A stretch of DNA of 64,000 nucleotides from JADJOY01 sp046331705 [NCBI: bacterium] (GTDB lineage Bacteria; JADJOY01), in contig JAXLQJ010000016.1 of NCBI GenBank assembly GCA_046331705.1, positions 62,001 to 126,000 on the forward strand, given 5' to 3'. The position numbers and the translations under genes are program-made. Every line of letters begins with the position of its first letter. Within the stretch, counting starts at the first letter, position 1. This document shows, one piece after another, positions 37,407 through 45,290 of the stretch. The notes under the pieces were generated by a model that was not told the DNA's origin, made no database searches, and saw nothing but the letters and a program-made list of their open reading frames with translations.

Positions 37407-38102
37407 TCAGCCTTCGTGGTCCAGCTTGCCCAGGTGGCGGATGTCCTTGCCCTTCACCATGAACACCACCTGCTCGGCCAGGTTGGTTGCGTGGTCGCCC
37501 ATCCGCTCGAGGTACTTCGCCACCGATTGAAGGTGGATGCCGCGCGGCACCGCGCTCGCGTCCGCCACCATCATCCGCAACAGCTCGCGGAAGAACTGGT
37601 GGTAGAGCGCGTCGACCTCGTGGTCGCGCTCGATGACCTCGCTCGCCTTGGCCGCGTCGCCGGCGACGAACGCGTCGATCGCCTCGCGAACCATCGATCG
37701 CACCAGCTGGGCCATGCGCTCGACGTCGATGTTGGCGCGCAGCTCGGTCTCGGCGTTGAGATCGATGGCGCGCTCGCAGATGTTGACCGTGAGGTCGCCG
37801 ATCCGCTCGAGGTCCGTGACCATCTTGAACGCCAGCGTGATGAAGCGCAGATCCGGGCCGAGCGGCTGGCGGCGCGCGAGCACCCGCAGGCAGAGATCGT
37901 CGGTCTCGACCTCGGCGCGGTTGACCTTGTGATCGGCCTCGATGGTGCGGCGGGCCAGCTCGGAGTCGCGCTCCACGAGCGCTTGGACCGCGTTCGCGAT
38001 CATCTCCTCCACGCGCCCCGCCATGCGCAACAGCCGATGGCGGACCTCCTGGAGCTCAGCCTCGTACTCGCGGTCGGTGTGTCCCTTACCCAACAGGCTC
38101 AT
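37407..38102 (-). CDS. phoU: phosphate signalling protein PhoU
   Basis: 231 residues, the standard PhoU length, made of two three-helix repeats with metal-binding E/DxxxD patterns (for example TLAFKMVTDLERIGDLTVNICERAI and SVAKYLERMGDHATNLAEQVVFM). It tempers Pst uptake and keeps PhoR in the inactive state when phosphate is plentiful. ATG 38102 (within ...TETMSLLG) sits 20 bp after the pstB stop, so pstB-phoU are cotranscribed. Both face pstSCA from the opposite strand, which is unusual because most bacteria keep pstSCAB-phoU collinear. Confidence 0.95.
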   Translation of the reverse strand: MSLLGKGHTDREYEAELQEVRHRLLRMAGRVEEMIANAVQALVERDSELARRTIEADHKVNRAEVETDDLCLRVLARRQPLGPDLRFITLAFKMVTDLERIGDLTVNICERAIDLNAETELRANIDVERMAQLVRSMVREAIDAFVAGDAAKASEVIERDHEVDALYHQFFRELLRMMVADASAVPRGIHLQSVAKYLERMGDHATNLAEQVVFMVKGKDIRHLGKLDHEG

Positions 38103-38122
38103 CGTCTCTGTCACTCCCGCGT

Positions 38123-38965
38123 TCAGCCGAACTTGCCGGTGATGTAGTCCTCGGTCCGCTGATCGCGCGGGGCCGTGAACACCTGGTCGGTCTCGCCGTA
38201 TTCCACCAGATCGCCCGACAGGAAGAACGCGGTGCGATCGGAGACACGGGTGGCCTGCTGCATGTTGTGGGTCACGATCACGATCGTGTAGCGGTGGCGC
38301 AGCTCGTGGATCAGATCCTCGATCCGCGCCGTGGCGATGGGATCGAGGGCCGAGCACGGCTCGTCCATGAGCACGACCTCGGGATCGACGGCGAGCGCGC
38401 GCGCGATGCACAGGCGCTGCTGCTGGCCGCCCGAGAGCCCGATGCCCGGGTTGTCGAGGATGTCCTTGACCTCGTCCCAGAGCGCCGCGTGCTTGAGCGA
38501 GCGCTCCAGGATCTCGCTGGCGCGCGCCGCGTCGAGGCGGTTGGTGAGCTTCAGCCCCGCCAGCACGTTGTCGCGGATGGACATGGTGGGAAACGGGTTT
38601 GGCTTCTGGAACACCATGCCCACGCGGCGCCGGAGCTCGACCGGGTCCATGCCGCGATCGTAGATGTTGCAGCCGTCGAGCTCCACCGTGCCCGCGAACC
38701 GCGCGCCCGGCACCATCTCGTGCATGCGGTTGAGGCAGCGGATGAAGGTCGACTTGCCGCAGCCCGAGGGGCCGATGATGGCGGTCACGCGCATGGCCGG
38801 GATGGCCATGTCGATCCCGCGCAGCACCTGGCGCTCGCCGAACCAGGCCGCGACCTCGCGCGCGACGATCTTCGCGGGGGCCGCGACCGCGCTCACCGCG
38901 CCCGGAGGCGGGGCTGGGATGGGGCGGCGCGCAAGGACGCTCGAGGTGCCGTCGTCGAGGCTCAT
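38123..38965 (-). CDS. pstB: phosphate ABC transporter ATP-binding protein
   Basis: 280 residues. Walker [10 protein letters not shown] at 65-73, Q-loop [15 protein letters not shown] (a PstB motif), signature [22 protein letters not shown], Walker [17 protein letters not shown] and H-switch THNMQQA. The first 30 residues ([16 protein letters not shown]) are an Ala/Pro extension. Supplies ATP hydrolysis for PstSCA. phoU follows on the same strand. A hairpin separates the gene from the porin gene upstream. Confidence 0.97.
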   Translation of the reverse strand: MSLDDGTSSVLARRPIPAPPPGAVSAVAAPAKIVAREVAAWFGERQVLRGIDMAIPAMRVTAIIGPSGCGKSTFIRCLNRMHEMVPGARFAGTVELDGCNIYDRGMDPVELRRRVGMVFQKPNPFPTMSIRDNVLAGLKLTNRLDAARASEILERSLKHAALWDEVKDILDNPGIGLSGGQQQRLCIARALAVDPEVVLMDEPCSALDPIATARIEDLIHELRHRYTIVIVTHNMQQATRVSDRTAFFLSGDLVEYGETDQVFTAPRDQRTEDYITGKFG

Positions 38966-39026
38966 GGTCTTACCGTAGCGGATTTCGAGGTCGCGTTGGC
39001 GCCGGCGTGGCCTTGCGCAAAGGCGT

Positions 39027-39054
39027 GGGCGCCCAGCCGAAGGGCTGGGCGCCC
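39027..39054 (-). terminator. strong hairpin after the porin gene
   Basis: Perfect 12-bp stem: GGGCGCCCAGCC (39027-39038) with GGCTGGGCGCCC (39043-39054), loop GAAG. Located 30 bp after the porin stop on its strand, before pstB begins. Followed by only a short T-rich stretch, so perhaps termination or attenuation of transcription into pstB-phoU. Confidence 0.65.
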
Positions 39055-39083
39055 GGCGCGCGAGAACACGCGCGCGGCTTGCA

Positions 39084-40430
39084 TCAGAACGTGTACGCCG
39101 CGTCCACCTGCAGGCGATAGAGCGTGTCGTTGGGCTTTCCCGCAGGCGCGTCGATCAGCTTGATGAAGTGGTTCTTGGCGGTGACCACGAGCCGCGGCAG
39201 CGGCATCCAGTCGATCTTCACGAACGGTCCTTCCTCGTTGGTGCCGCCCTTGCCGAAGTCGCTGTAGCTGAAGGCGGAGACCACGGCGTCGGTCTCGGTG
39301 TGGGCGTACGCGACCGAGAACGCGAAGTCGCCCGGGTTCTTGGTCTGGCCGATTCCCGCGCCGACCCAGTAGCCGGTGTCGTCGCCGTCCTTGGCCTCGG
39401 TGTTGAGCGCGAGGTCACCGGAGATCGTGACCGGCCACGCGGGCAGGCCGGTGTCCACCACCGCCTGAAGCGACGGATTGACGATGTTGAAGCCGCCGGT
39501 GAAACGGGTGATCGGGTTCTCGGCCTTGGGCTTCACCTGCGTGCCGCCGGCGGTGGTGCCGTCCTTCAGCACGACGTTGTTGGAGATGAAGAGCGCCGAG
39601 TTGGTGTTGGCCTCGGTGGCGATGCGATTGGCCTGCGAGACGTAGTGGTTGGCGAAGGCCGCCGTGAGGGTGACCCGCGAGCCGAGCGCCAGCTCGCTCG
39701 AGAGCTGACCGCCGAAGATCCAGGCGTCCGCGCCGCTCGAGATCTCCTTCACGCTCCACTCGTTGCCGAGCAGGTTGAGCTTGCGCAGGAAACCGGTCTT
39801 CGAGTCGACGAGCGCCAGTGATTCCGAGAAACCCTCCGGGCTCAGGTCGTCGTCGAAGACCAGCTCGGAGCCCATCACCGCCTTGGGGCGGAACACCGGG
39901 TTGGGGATCTTGCCGGCCGTCACCGTGAGGTAGGGACGGCTCCAGCCGAACGTGGTGCTGGGCTTGATGGTCAGGAACGCCTGATCGAGCGTGATCGGCT
40001 TGCGCGTGAAGAGATCGGTGAGCGACTGATTGGTCGAGATCGGATCGGCGGGATCGCCGGTCGCGAGGCGCACCGTGCCGTCGATCTCGTCGCTCGCCTT
40101 GGCGTTGACGCCGATGCGAGCGCGCACCCGGAAGCGGTCGCGTGCCGTCACGTCGTTCTGGAAGAACCCCTCGCCGCGCACCCGCATGTCGCCGAACAGG
40201 CTGAAGCGATCGAGCCATTCCGGCCAGGCCTTGCCGGCGCCGGTCTTCGCCTTGGCCTTGTCGTCCTCCTCGATCTGACCGAGCAGCGCCTGGTATTGCT
40301 CCTCGCTGATCTCCCCCTTGGCGCGCAGGATCGTGATCAGCTCGCGGGTCGTGTCGGCGGCCCGGGCACTCGCCGCGAGCCCCAGCGTCACGGCACACAA
40401 GAGCACGCAGCTTCCGATGAATCGTCGCAT
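39084..40430 (-). CDS. putative outer-membrane porin, likely phosphate-linked
   Basis: 448 residues. A signal peptide ([26 protein letters not shown]) is followed by a short helical part ([30 protein letters not shown]), the usual beginning of 'putative porin' (Porin_5/OprP-like) proteins, then a beta-barrel ending VDAAYTF with a C-terminal Phe. Barrel strands such as [14 protein letters not shown] and [11 protein letters not shown] are visible. ATG 40430 has GGGGGAG upstream. A 7-4-7 Pho box lies about 86 bp before the start, so it probably admits phosphate or organophosphate under limitation. That specificity is inferred from the regulatory site and phoR next door. Confidence 0.88.
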   Translation of the reverse strand: MRRFIGSCVLLCAVTLGLAASARAADTTRELITILRAKGEISEEQYQALLGQIEEDDKAKAKTGAGKAWPEWLDRFSLFGDMRVRGEGFFQNDVTARDRFRVRARIGVNAKASDEIDGTVRLATGDPADPISTNQSLTDLFTRKPITLDQAFLTIKPSTTFGWSRPYLTVTAGKIPNPVFRPKAVMGSELVFDDDLSPEGFSESLALVDSKTGFLRKLNLLGNEWSVKEISSGADAWIFGGQLSSELALGSRVTLTAAFANHYVSQANRIATEANTNSALFISNNVVLKDGTTAGGTQVKPKAENPITRFTGGFNIVNPSLQAVVDTGLPAWPVTISGDLALNTEAKDGDDTGYWVGAGIGQTKNPGDFAFSVAYAHTETDAVVSAFSYSDFGKGGTNEEGPFVKIDWMPLPRLVVTAKNHFIKLIDAPAGKPNDTLYRLQVDAAYTF

Positions 40431-40515
40431 TCTGGTTCTCCCCCATGGCGCCGGTTGGCCCGGCGCTGTCTCACGACTTCGATTGGCTTGAATGGGGGGA
40501 AGCGTAGAAAGGAAC

Positions 40516-40533
40516 TGTGACGCCTTTGTGACG
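40516..40533 (-). promoter_or_regulatory. Pho box upstream of the porin gene
   Basis: Read on the minus strand: CGTCACA-AAGG-CGTCACA, an exact direct repeat of 7 bp with a 4-bp spacer. TACGCT about 11 nt beyond the box may be a -10 element. It lies between phoR (stop 40591) and the porin ATG. Confidence 0.75.
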
Positions 40534-40590
40534 GCGCCGAAAATCCTGTCGCTCGAGGTACGCCGCGCGTGGCGGCGCACGCAGGACGAA

Positions 40591-42363
40591 TCAGGCGTTG
40601 CGGCCGGTGGCAGCGCGCGCGGGCAGCAGCACCCAGAAGCGGCTGCCGTGCGGGTCGACGGGGTCGACGCCGACGCGCCCGCCCATCGCATCCACGAGAT
40701 GCTTGACGATCGCGAGGCCGAGACCGGTGCCGCCCATCTCGCGCGATCGACCCGCATCCACGCGATAGAAGCGCTCGAAGACGCGTGTGCGCTGGTGCGG
40801 CGGGATCCCGGGCCCGTCGTCGCTGACCTCGATGCGCACGTGCTCGCCCTGCGCGCGCGCCGTCATGGTCACGTGGCCGCCGGCGGGCGTGTACTTGACG
40901 GCGTTGTCGAGGAGATTGCCGAGCACGTCCTCGAGCGCGTGCTCGTCCGCCCACGCCGTGAGCGAGTCCGGGCACGATTCGTCCCAGGCGAGCGTGATCT
41001 GCTTGGCGCGCGCGGCGTCGGCGAGCAGCGCGAGCGCCGCGCACGCGAGCTCGGCGACGTTCACCTCCTGCGGCGCCAGCGGATAGGCACCGGCCTCGAT
41101 CTTCGAGAGGTCGAGGAGGTCGTCGATGATCCGTCCCAGCCGAGCCGCGTTGCGCACCATCGCCTCCAGGAACTCGGGGGCGCGTTCGCGGTCGTCGAGG
41201 GCGCCGCCTGCGAGGGTCTCGGCGTTGGCGAGGATGGCGGCCACGGGCGTGCGCAGCTCGTGCGAGACGTTCGCGACGAAGTCGCTGCGGACCTTCTCCA
41301 GGCGCCGGATCTCGGTCACGTCGTGGAACACCACGACGCAGCCGCCGCCCGGTTGGCCCGCGATCCGGGCCAGGATCGTGCGCGGACGCTCGCCGCCGGC
41401 CTGGAACTCGACGGGCGCGGGCACGCCGCCGGCGCGCGCGGCGGTCACCGCGTCGTCGAGCGCCGGGACGCGCAGAAGCTCGATGAGCGGCCGGCCCGTC
41501 GGCACGCGCTCGCGTCCCGCCAGCTCGAGGGCGGCGCGGTTCATGAGCGTCACGAGCCCGTTGGCGTCGATCGCCAGCACCGCCTCGTTCATGCCTTCGA
41601 GCACGCCCTGGATGCGGTCGCGCTCGTCCGCCAGCGCGGCGACGGTGCGCTCGAGCTGCTCGGCCAGGCGATTGAGCGAGCCGCCGAGCCCGCCCAGCTC
41701 GTCGCGCGAGGTGATCGCGATGCGCGCGCCTTTCTCGCCGGCGGCGATCGCACCGGCGCTCGCCACCAGATCGCGCACCGTGCGCGTGGCCCAATGCGAA
41801 GCGAGCGCGCTCATGCCGACGGCGACCGCGAGCCCCGCAGCTCCCGCCACCAGCAGCAACCAGCGCAACCGCGTGACGACCGAGCTCACCTCGTGCAGCG
41901 GCAGCGCCACGCGCACGAACCCCGCGCCGTCGCCGAACGGCACGGCGAGGTAGAGCAGGTCGGTGTGGATCGTGGCGCTGTACCGCCGCGAGGCGCCCAG
42001 GCCGCGCGCGGTGGCGGCGCGCAGCTCGGGTCGGTTCGCGTGGTTCTCGACGGTGCGCACTTGCTCGGGCGCCAGGTCCGAGTCGCCGAGCACCGTTCCG
42101 TCGTGGGCGATCACCGTGACCCGCGCGCCGATCGCCGCGCCGAGCTTGTCGGCGAGGGGATCGAGGCCCTCGATGGTGATCGGGCTGTGCGAGGCATCGA
42201 TCGCCACGGCGGCCTGCGACGCCATCAAGTGGAGCTCGGTCTCGAGCCGACCCTCGAGCCACGAGCGCAGCTCGCGTTCCAGCACCAAGCCGCTGGCGAG
42301 GACCACCGCCACGATGAGCCCCACCGAGACAGCGAAGAGCTTGCCGCGGATGCCGAGCTTCAT
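40591..42363 (-). CDS. phoR: phosphate-regulon-type sensor histidine kinase
   Basis: 590 residues. TM1 (about 7-29) and TM2 (about 166-188) enclose a ~135-residue periplasmic-type domain, then a HAMP linker, a PAS domain (about 255-350), HisKA with phosphoacceptor His368 in FVANVSHELRTPV, and a HATPase domain (NLLDNAVKYTPAGG, GGTGLGLAIVKHLVDAMGG). PhoR of E. coli is shorter and lacks the big periplasmic domain, so this resembles the PhoR/PnpS type of other phyla. ATG 42363. PhoB lies 142 bp upstream on the same strand. In Pho systems the kinase activity is set by PhoU and PstB, both nearby. Confidence 0.93.
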   Translation of the reverse strand: MKLGIRGKLFAVSVGLIVAVVLASGLVLERELRSWLEGRLETELHLMASQAAVAIDASHSPITIEGLDPLADKLGAAIGARVTVIAHDGTVLGDSDLAPEQVRTVENHANRPELRAATARGLGASRRYSATIHTDLLYLAVPFGDGAGFVRVALPLHEVSSVVTRLRWLLLVAGAAGLAVAVGMSALASHWATRTVRDLVASAGAIAAGEKGARIAITSRDELGGLGGSLNRLAEQLERTVAALADERDRIQGVLEGMNEAVLAIDANGLVTLMNRAALELAGRERVPTGRPLIELLRVPALDDAVTAARAGGVPAPVEFQAGGERPRTILARIAGQPGGGCVVVFHDVTEIRRLEKVRSDFVANVSHELRTPVAAILANAETLAGGALDDRERAPEFLEAMVRNAARLGRIIDDLLDLSKIEAGAYPLAPQEVNVAELACAALALLADAARAKQITLAWDESCPDSLTAWADEHALEDVLGNLLDNAVKYTPAGGHVTMTARAQGEHVRIEVSDDGPGIPPHQRTRVFERFYRVDAGRSREMGGTGLGLAIVKHLVDAMGGRVGVDPVDPHGSRFWVLLPARAATGRNA

Positions 42364-42505
42364 GGCGAACCGGAGAAAGGACGGGGATGGCGCTGGCGAG
42401 CGCGGGCATCGTGGCCGCGCGACCGCGGCTTCGCGCTCGAACCGACCACGGCGATGGGCAGCGCGCCGGGCCCGCGGCGCGAGACGACGGATCGAGGCAC
42501 CGCGC

Positions 42506-43225
42506 CTACCCGCCCACCTCGGCGCGGAAGCGATAGCCGACGCCGCGCAGGGTCTCGATGTAGTCGCCGGCGGCGCCGAGCTTCTCGCGCAAGCGCTTGA
42601 TGTGGGTGTCCACGGTCCGCGTGGTGACGTCCGCCTGGATACCCCACACGTCGTCGAGCAGCCGATCGCGGGTCTGCACGCGTCCCTTGCGATTGAGCAA
42701 CGTCACCAGCAAGCGGAACTCGAGCGCGGTGAGCGTGACCTCCTCGTCGCCCACCCAAGCGCGGTGGCCGGGGACGTCGATGCGCAGCGCGCCGAAGCGC
42801 AGCTCCTCGTCCTCCTCCTCGTCGCCCTCGAGATCGTTGGGGCTCGCCCGGCGCAGCACGGCGCGCACCCGCAGCATCAGCTCGCGCACGCTGAACGGCT
42901 TCGCGACGTAGTCGTCGGCGCCCACCTCGAAGCCGACCACGCGGTCGATCTCGTCGGTCTTGGCGGTGAGCATGATCACCGGCACGCGCCGGGTGCGGGC
43001 GTCCTGGCGGATCTTGCGGCAGATCTCCGTGCCCGCCATGTCGGGCAGCATGAGATCGAGCAGCACCAGGTCGGGCGCGGGGTCGCGGGCCAGGAGCTCG
43101 AGAGCGGCCTTGCCGTTGCGCGCGCTCTTGGTCTCGAAGCCCTCGCGCTCCAGCGTGTACTCGAGGGTGCGGACGAGGTCGGGCTCGTCGTCGACGATGA
43201 GGATCCAGCGAGAGAGTGTGGACAT
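42506..43225 (-). CDS. phoB: phosphate-regulon-type response regulator, OmpR/PhoB family
   Basis: 239 residues. Receiver domain with acidic patch VDDEPD, phosphorylated Asp57 (DLVLLDLMLPDMAG), LTAK Thr and Lys108 (YVAKPFS); an acidic linker (EGDEEEDEE), then a winged-helix DNA-binding domain with LTALEFRLLVTLLNRKG, TRDRLLDDVWG, RTVDTHIKRLREKL and GVGYRF, as in PhoB. ATG 43225. A Pho box is just upstream (43263-43280), so it likely activates itself. The pairing with phoR is by synteny. Confidence 0.94.
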   Translation of the reverse strand: MSTLSRWILIVDDEPDLVRTLEYTLEREGFETKSARNGKAALELLARDPAPDLVLLDLMLPDMAGTEICRKIRQDARTRRVPVIMLTAKTDEIDRVVGFEVGADDYVAKPFSVRELMLRVRAVLRRASPNDLEGDEEEDEELRFGALRIDVPGHRAWVGDEEVTLTALEFRLLVTLLNRKGRVQTRDRLLDDVWGIQADVTTRTVDTHIKRLREKLGAAGDYIETLRGVGYRFRAEVGG

Positions 43226-43262
43226 GGCACGACCGAATCTGGTTCGAGCTCGTGTCTACCAT

Positions 43263-43280
43263 GTGACGCCCGTGTGACGG
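43263..43280 (-). promoter_or_regulatory. Pho box upstream of phoB
   Basis: Minus strand: CCGTCAC-ACGG-GCGTCAC, the same half-sites as before pstS and the porin, 4-bp spacer. Ends 38 bp from the phoB ATG, suggesting self-regulation of phoBR. Confidence 0.75.
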
Positions 43281-43441
43281 AGCGGGAGATTCGCCGTGGC
43301 GGCGGGCGAGGAGCCCGGCGCGGTGCGCAGCGCAACGCGCAACAGGCTCCTCGCGCGCGGCGCACGCCTGCGCTCGTTCGAGCGCCCGATGCATCACGCT
43401 CAGCGCTGCCGCCGAGGAGGTGACCTGCTGGCAGGCGCGCG

Positions 43442-44329
43442 TCACGGATCGCGCGCGCAGCGCTGCGCCCATTGGATCGCCCGCACTGGAAGGTAGCTCG
43501 AGCCAGCGCCTGGCCGAGCGCTGCCCGGCTGCGCGGGCGACACGGTGGGAATGTCGTTCCAAGAGCCACCTCGTAGGATCTTGAATGTTCCAGTCGCCGG
43601 ACCCGTTGGGTTCACGAACGGGGCAGTCGCGTAGGTGTTCGCACCGTACCAGTCGGCGACCCATTCCCGCACGTTGCCGGCCATGTCGAACGCACCGAAC
43701 GGCGATACGCCAGTGGGCTTCGAGGCTACCGGGGCGGTGTGCGCGACGCCGCAGCCGGTACCGCCTGCTGCGGGGTCGTACATCACCGAGTAGCTGCACG
43801 TCGCTATCGCCTCGCCCCACGGATAGGTGCGAGCATCCGTCCCACGTGCCGCCTTCTCCCACTCGGCCTCGGTGGGAAGGCGCTTGCCGGCCCACGCGCA
43901 GTAGGCTCGTGCGTGATCCCAGTCCAAACAGTTGGCCGGCTGGGTCGTGCGGCCGCCGGGGCCCCACCAAGTGCACTCGCGCGAGGGGGCCCAATCCGGT
44001 GGCTCAGGGCAGCCGGAGTTGGCCCAGCAGTCGTAGTACGCGCCGTTCGTGACTTCGGTGCGGTCGATCCAGAACGCATCGAGCTCGACGGCATGAACGG
44101 GCTTCTCCTCGTCTTCCCCGTCGTTCGATCCCATCGTGAACGTGCCTGCGGGTACCAGGACCATGTCGTCGCATGCGTCGGCGGGCGCGTGCGCGGACCA
44201 ACGGCAGGTGTTCCCAGGTGCGAAATCGTCCCCGAAGATCGGAGTCGCCGCTCGTGCGGGGGCGACTGAGCCGAGCGCTGCCGTGCTCACGATGGTCGCG
44301 GTGAGCGACCATGCCAGGGGCTTCAGCAT
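43442..44329 (-). CDS. secreted protein with formylglycine-generating-enzyme (FGE) domain
   Basis: 295 residues. Sec signal peptide (MLKPLAWSLTATIVSTAALG). The short tag IFGDDFAPGNTCRWSAHAP follows, then an FGE/SUMF1-type sulfatase-modifying domain: MVLVPAGTFTMGSND, IDRTEVTNGAYYDCW, CLDWDHARAYCAWAGKRLPTEAEWEKAARG, MAGNVREWVADWYG and RGGSW. The last ~35 residues (SPAQPGSARPGAGSSYLPV to QRCARDP) depart from the normal LRAA...GFRCARD ending, so a frameshift near the 3' end is possible. Many such domains are not enzymes. It lies between the phoB promoter and the NAD-kinase-like gene. Confidence 0.82.
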   Translation of the reverse strand: MLKPLAWSLTATIVSTAALGSVAPARAATPIFGDDFAPGNTCRWSAHAPADACDDMVLVPAGTFTMGSNDGEDEEKPVHAVELDAFWIDRTEVTNGAYYDCWANSGCPEPPDWAPSRECTWWGPGGRTTQPANCLDWDHARAYCAWAGKRLPTEAEWEKAARGTDARTYPWGEAIATCSYSVMYDPAAGGTGCGVAHTAPVASKPTGVSPFGAFDMAGNVREWVADWYGANTYATAPFVNPTGPATGTFKILRGGSWNDIPTVSPAQPGSARPGAGSSYLPVRAIQWAQRCARDP

Positions 44330-44405
44330 TCGCGCACGCCTCCGGGGAGGTCCGTCGCCTGCGCGGCCGAGCCGATGCGAGCGGCGCGACGCGCGCGGCC
44401 GAGAC

Positions 44406-45290
44406 TCACGCCGCGGGTCGCACCACCCGCGTGACCGCGCTGTCGAGCGAGACCTCGGCCACCGAGCCGGGCGGGAAGTCGTAGCGGAACTCGGCCAGGC
44501 TGTCGCAGATCACGACGCCATGGGTGTCGTTGTTGGAGGCGATGCGCACCACCGCGTCCTCGTTCACCACCGCGTCGGTGATCTGGTTGTGGCGCGCATG
44601 GATGGAGGGCTCGCGGGCCAGCACTCGCAGCGATCGCTCGGTGCGCGGGAAGGGCTTCCCGCCCAGGTAGCGCGCGGCGCTCGCGTACCAGCCGGTGGAT
44701 CCGGCGCCGTTCACCACCAGCGTTCCCGAGCCGCGGTGGGTGGTCTCCCGATCCCCGAGCGTCAGCAGGTTGTAGCTCGCGAACGCGGATTCGCGCTCGC
44801 CGTAGAAGCATTCGGTGATCGCGGGCTCGATGGGCCGGCCGTCGAGGATGGTGCGGATGCGCGGCCATTCCTCGATCTCGATGGCGTCGCGTTCGAGCGC
44901 CCGGATCAGCCCGTCGAGGTCGGCGCTCGAGAAGCCGAGCAGCACGCCCTCGCTGCCCATGGGGTCCGAGTTGAGCCCGAGCAGCGGCGCCTCGGCGTAG
45001 TGGGCGACGTACGTGAAGTGATTGTCGCCACCGAGGGCGATCACCAGGTCGGCGCCGCGGGTGGCCTCGCGCGAGAGCTGGTTGCGGTGCACGATCGCCG
45101 CGCGCGGAAAGAGCCGCGCCACTTGCTCGAGACAGGCCTTCTGGCGCTCGTGGCTCGCGAGGATGCTGGCGGCGTCGAGATTGCGCGCCCGATAGAGCGC
45201 GAGCATCTCGGCTTGGGTGCGGTTGTAGCGATGGGTGTCGTATTCCAAGCCCGTCAGCTTGGGCACCAGCACGACCTGGTCGAGCTTCAT
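44406..45290 (-). CDS. NAD(+)/NADH kinase-family protein
   Basis: 294 residues. NAD kinases phosphorylate NAD to NADP. The P-loop-like LGGDNHFTYVAH (GGDG in classical kinases, here GGDN), the substrate-loop LGLNSDPMGSEGVLLGFS, and NGAGSTGWYASAARY with the Gly/Ser-rich nucleotide motif are present. The N-terminus VVLVPKLTGLEYDTHRYNRT is atypical for NadK. ATG 45290 overlaps the stop of the AsmA-like gene (ATGA), so they are coexpressed. Could be another ATP-NAD-kinase-fold enzyme. Confidence 0.75.
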   Translation of the reverse strand: MKLDQVVLVPKLTGLEYDTHRYNRTQAEMLALYRARNLDAASILASHERQKACLEQVARLFPRAAIVHRNQLSREATRGADLVIALGGDNHFTYVAHYAEAPLLGLNSDPMGSEGVLLGFSSADLDGLIRALERDAIEIEEWPRIRTILDGRPIEPAITECFYGERESAFASYNLLTLGDRETTHRGSGTLVVNGAGSTGWYASAARYLGGKPFPRTERSLRVLAREPSIHARHNQITDAVVNEDAVVRIASNNDTHGVVICDSLAEFRYDFPPGSVAEVSLDSAVTRVVRPAA

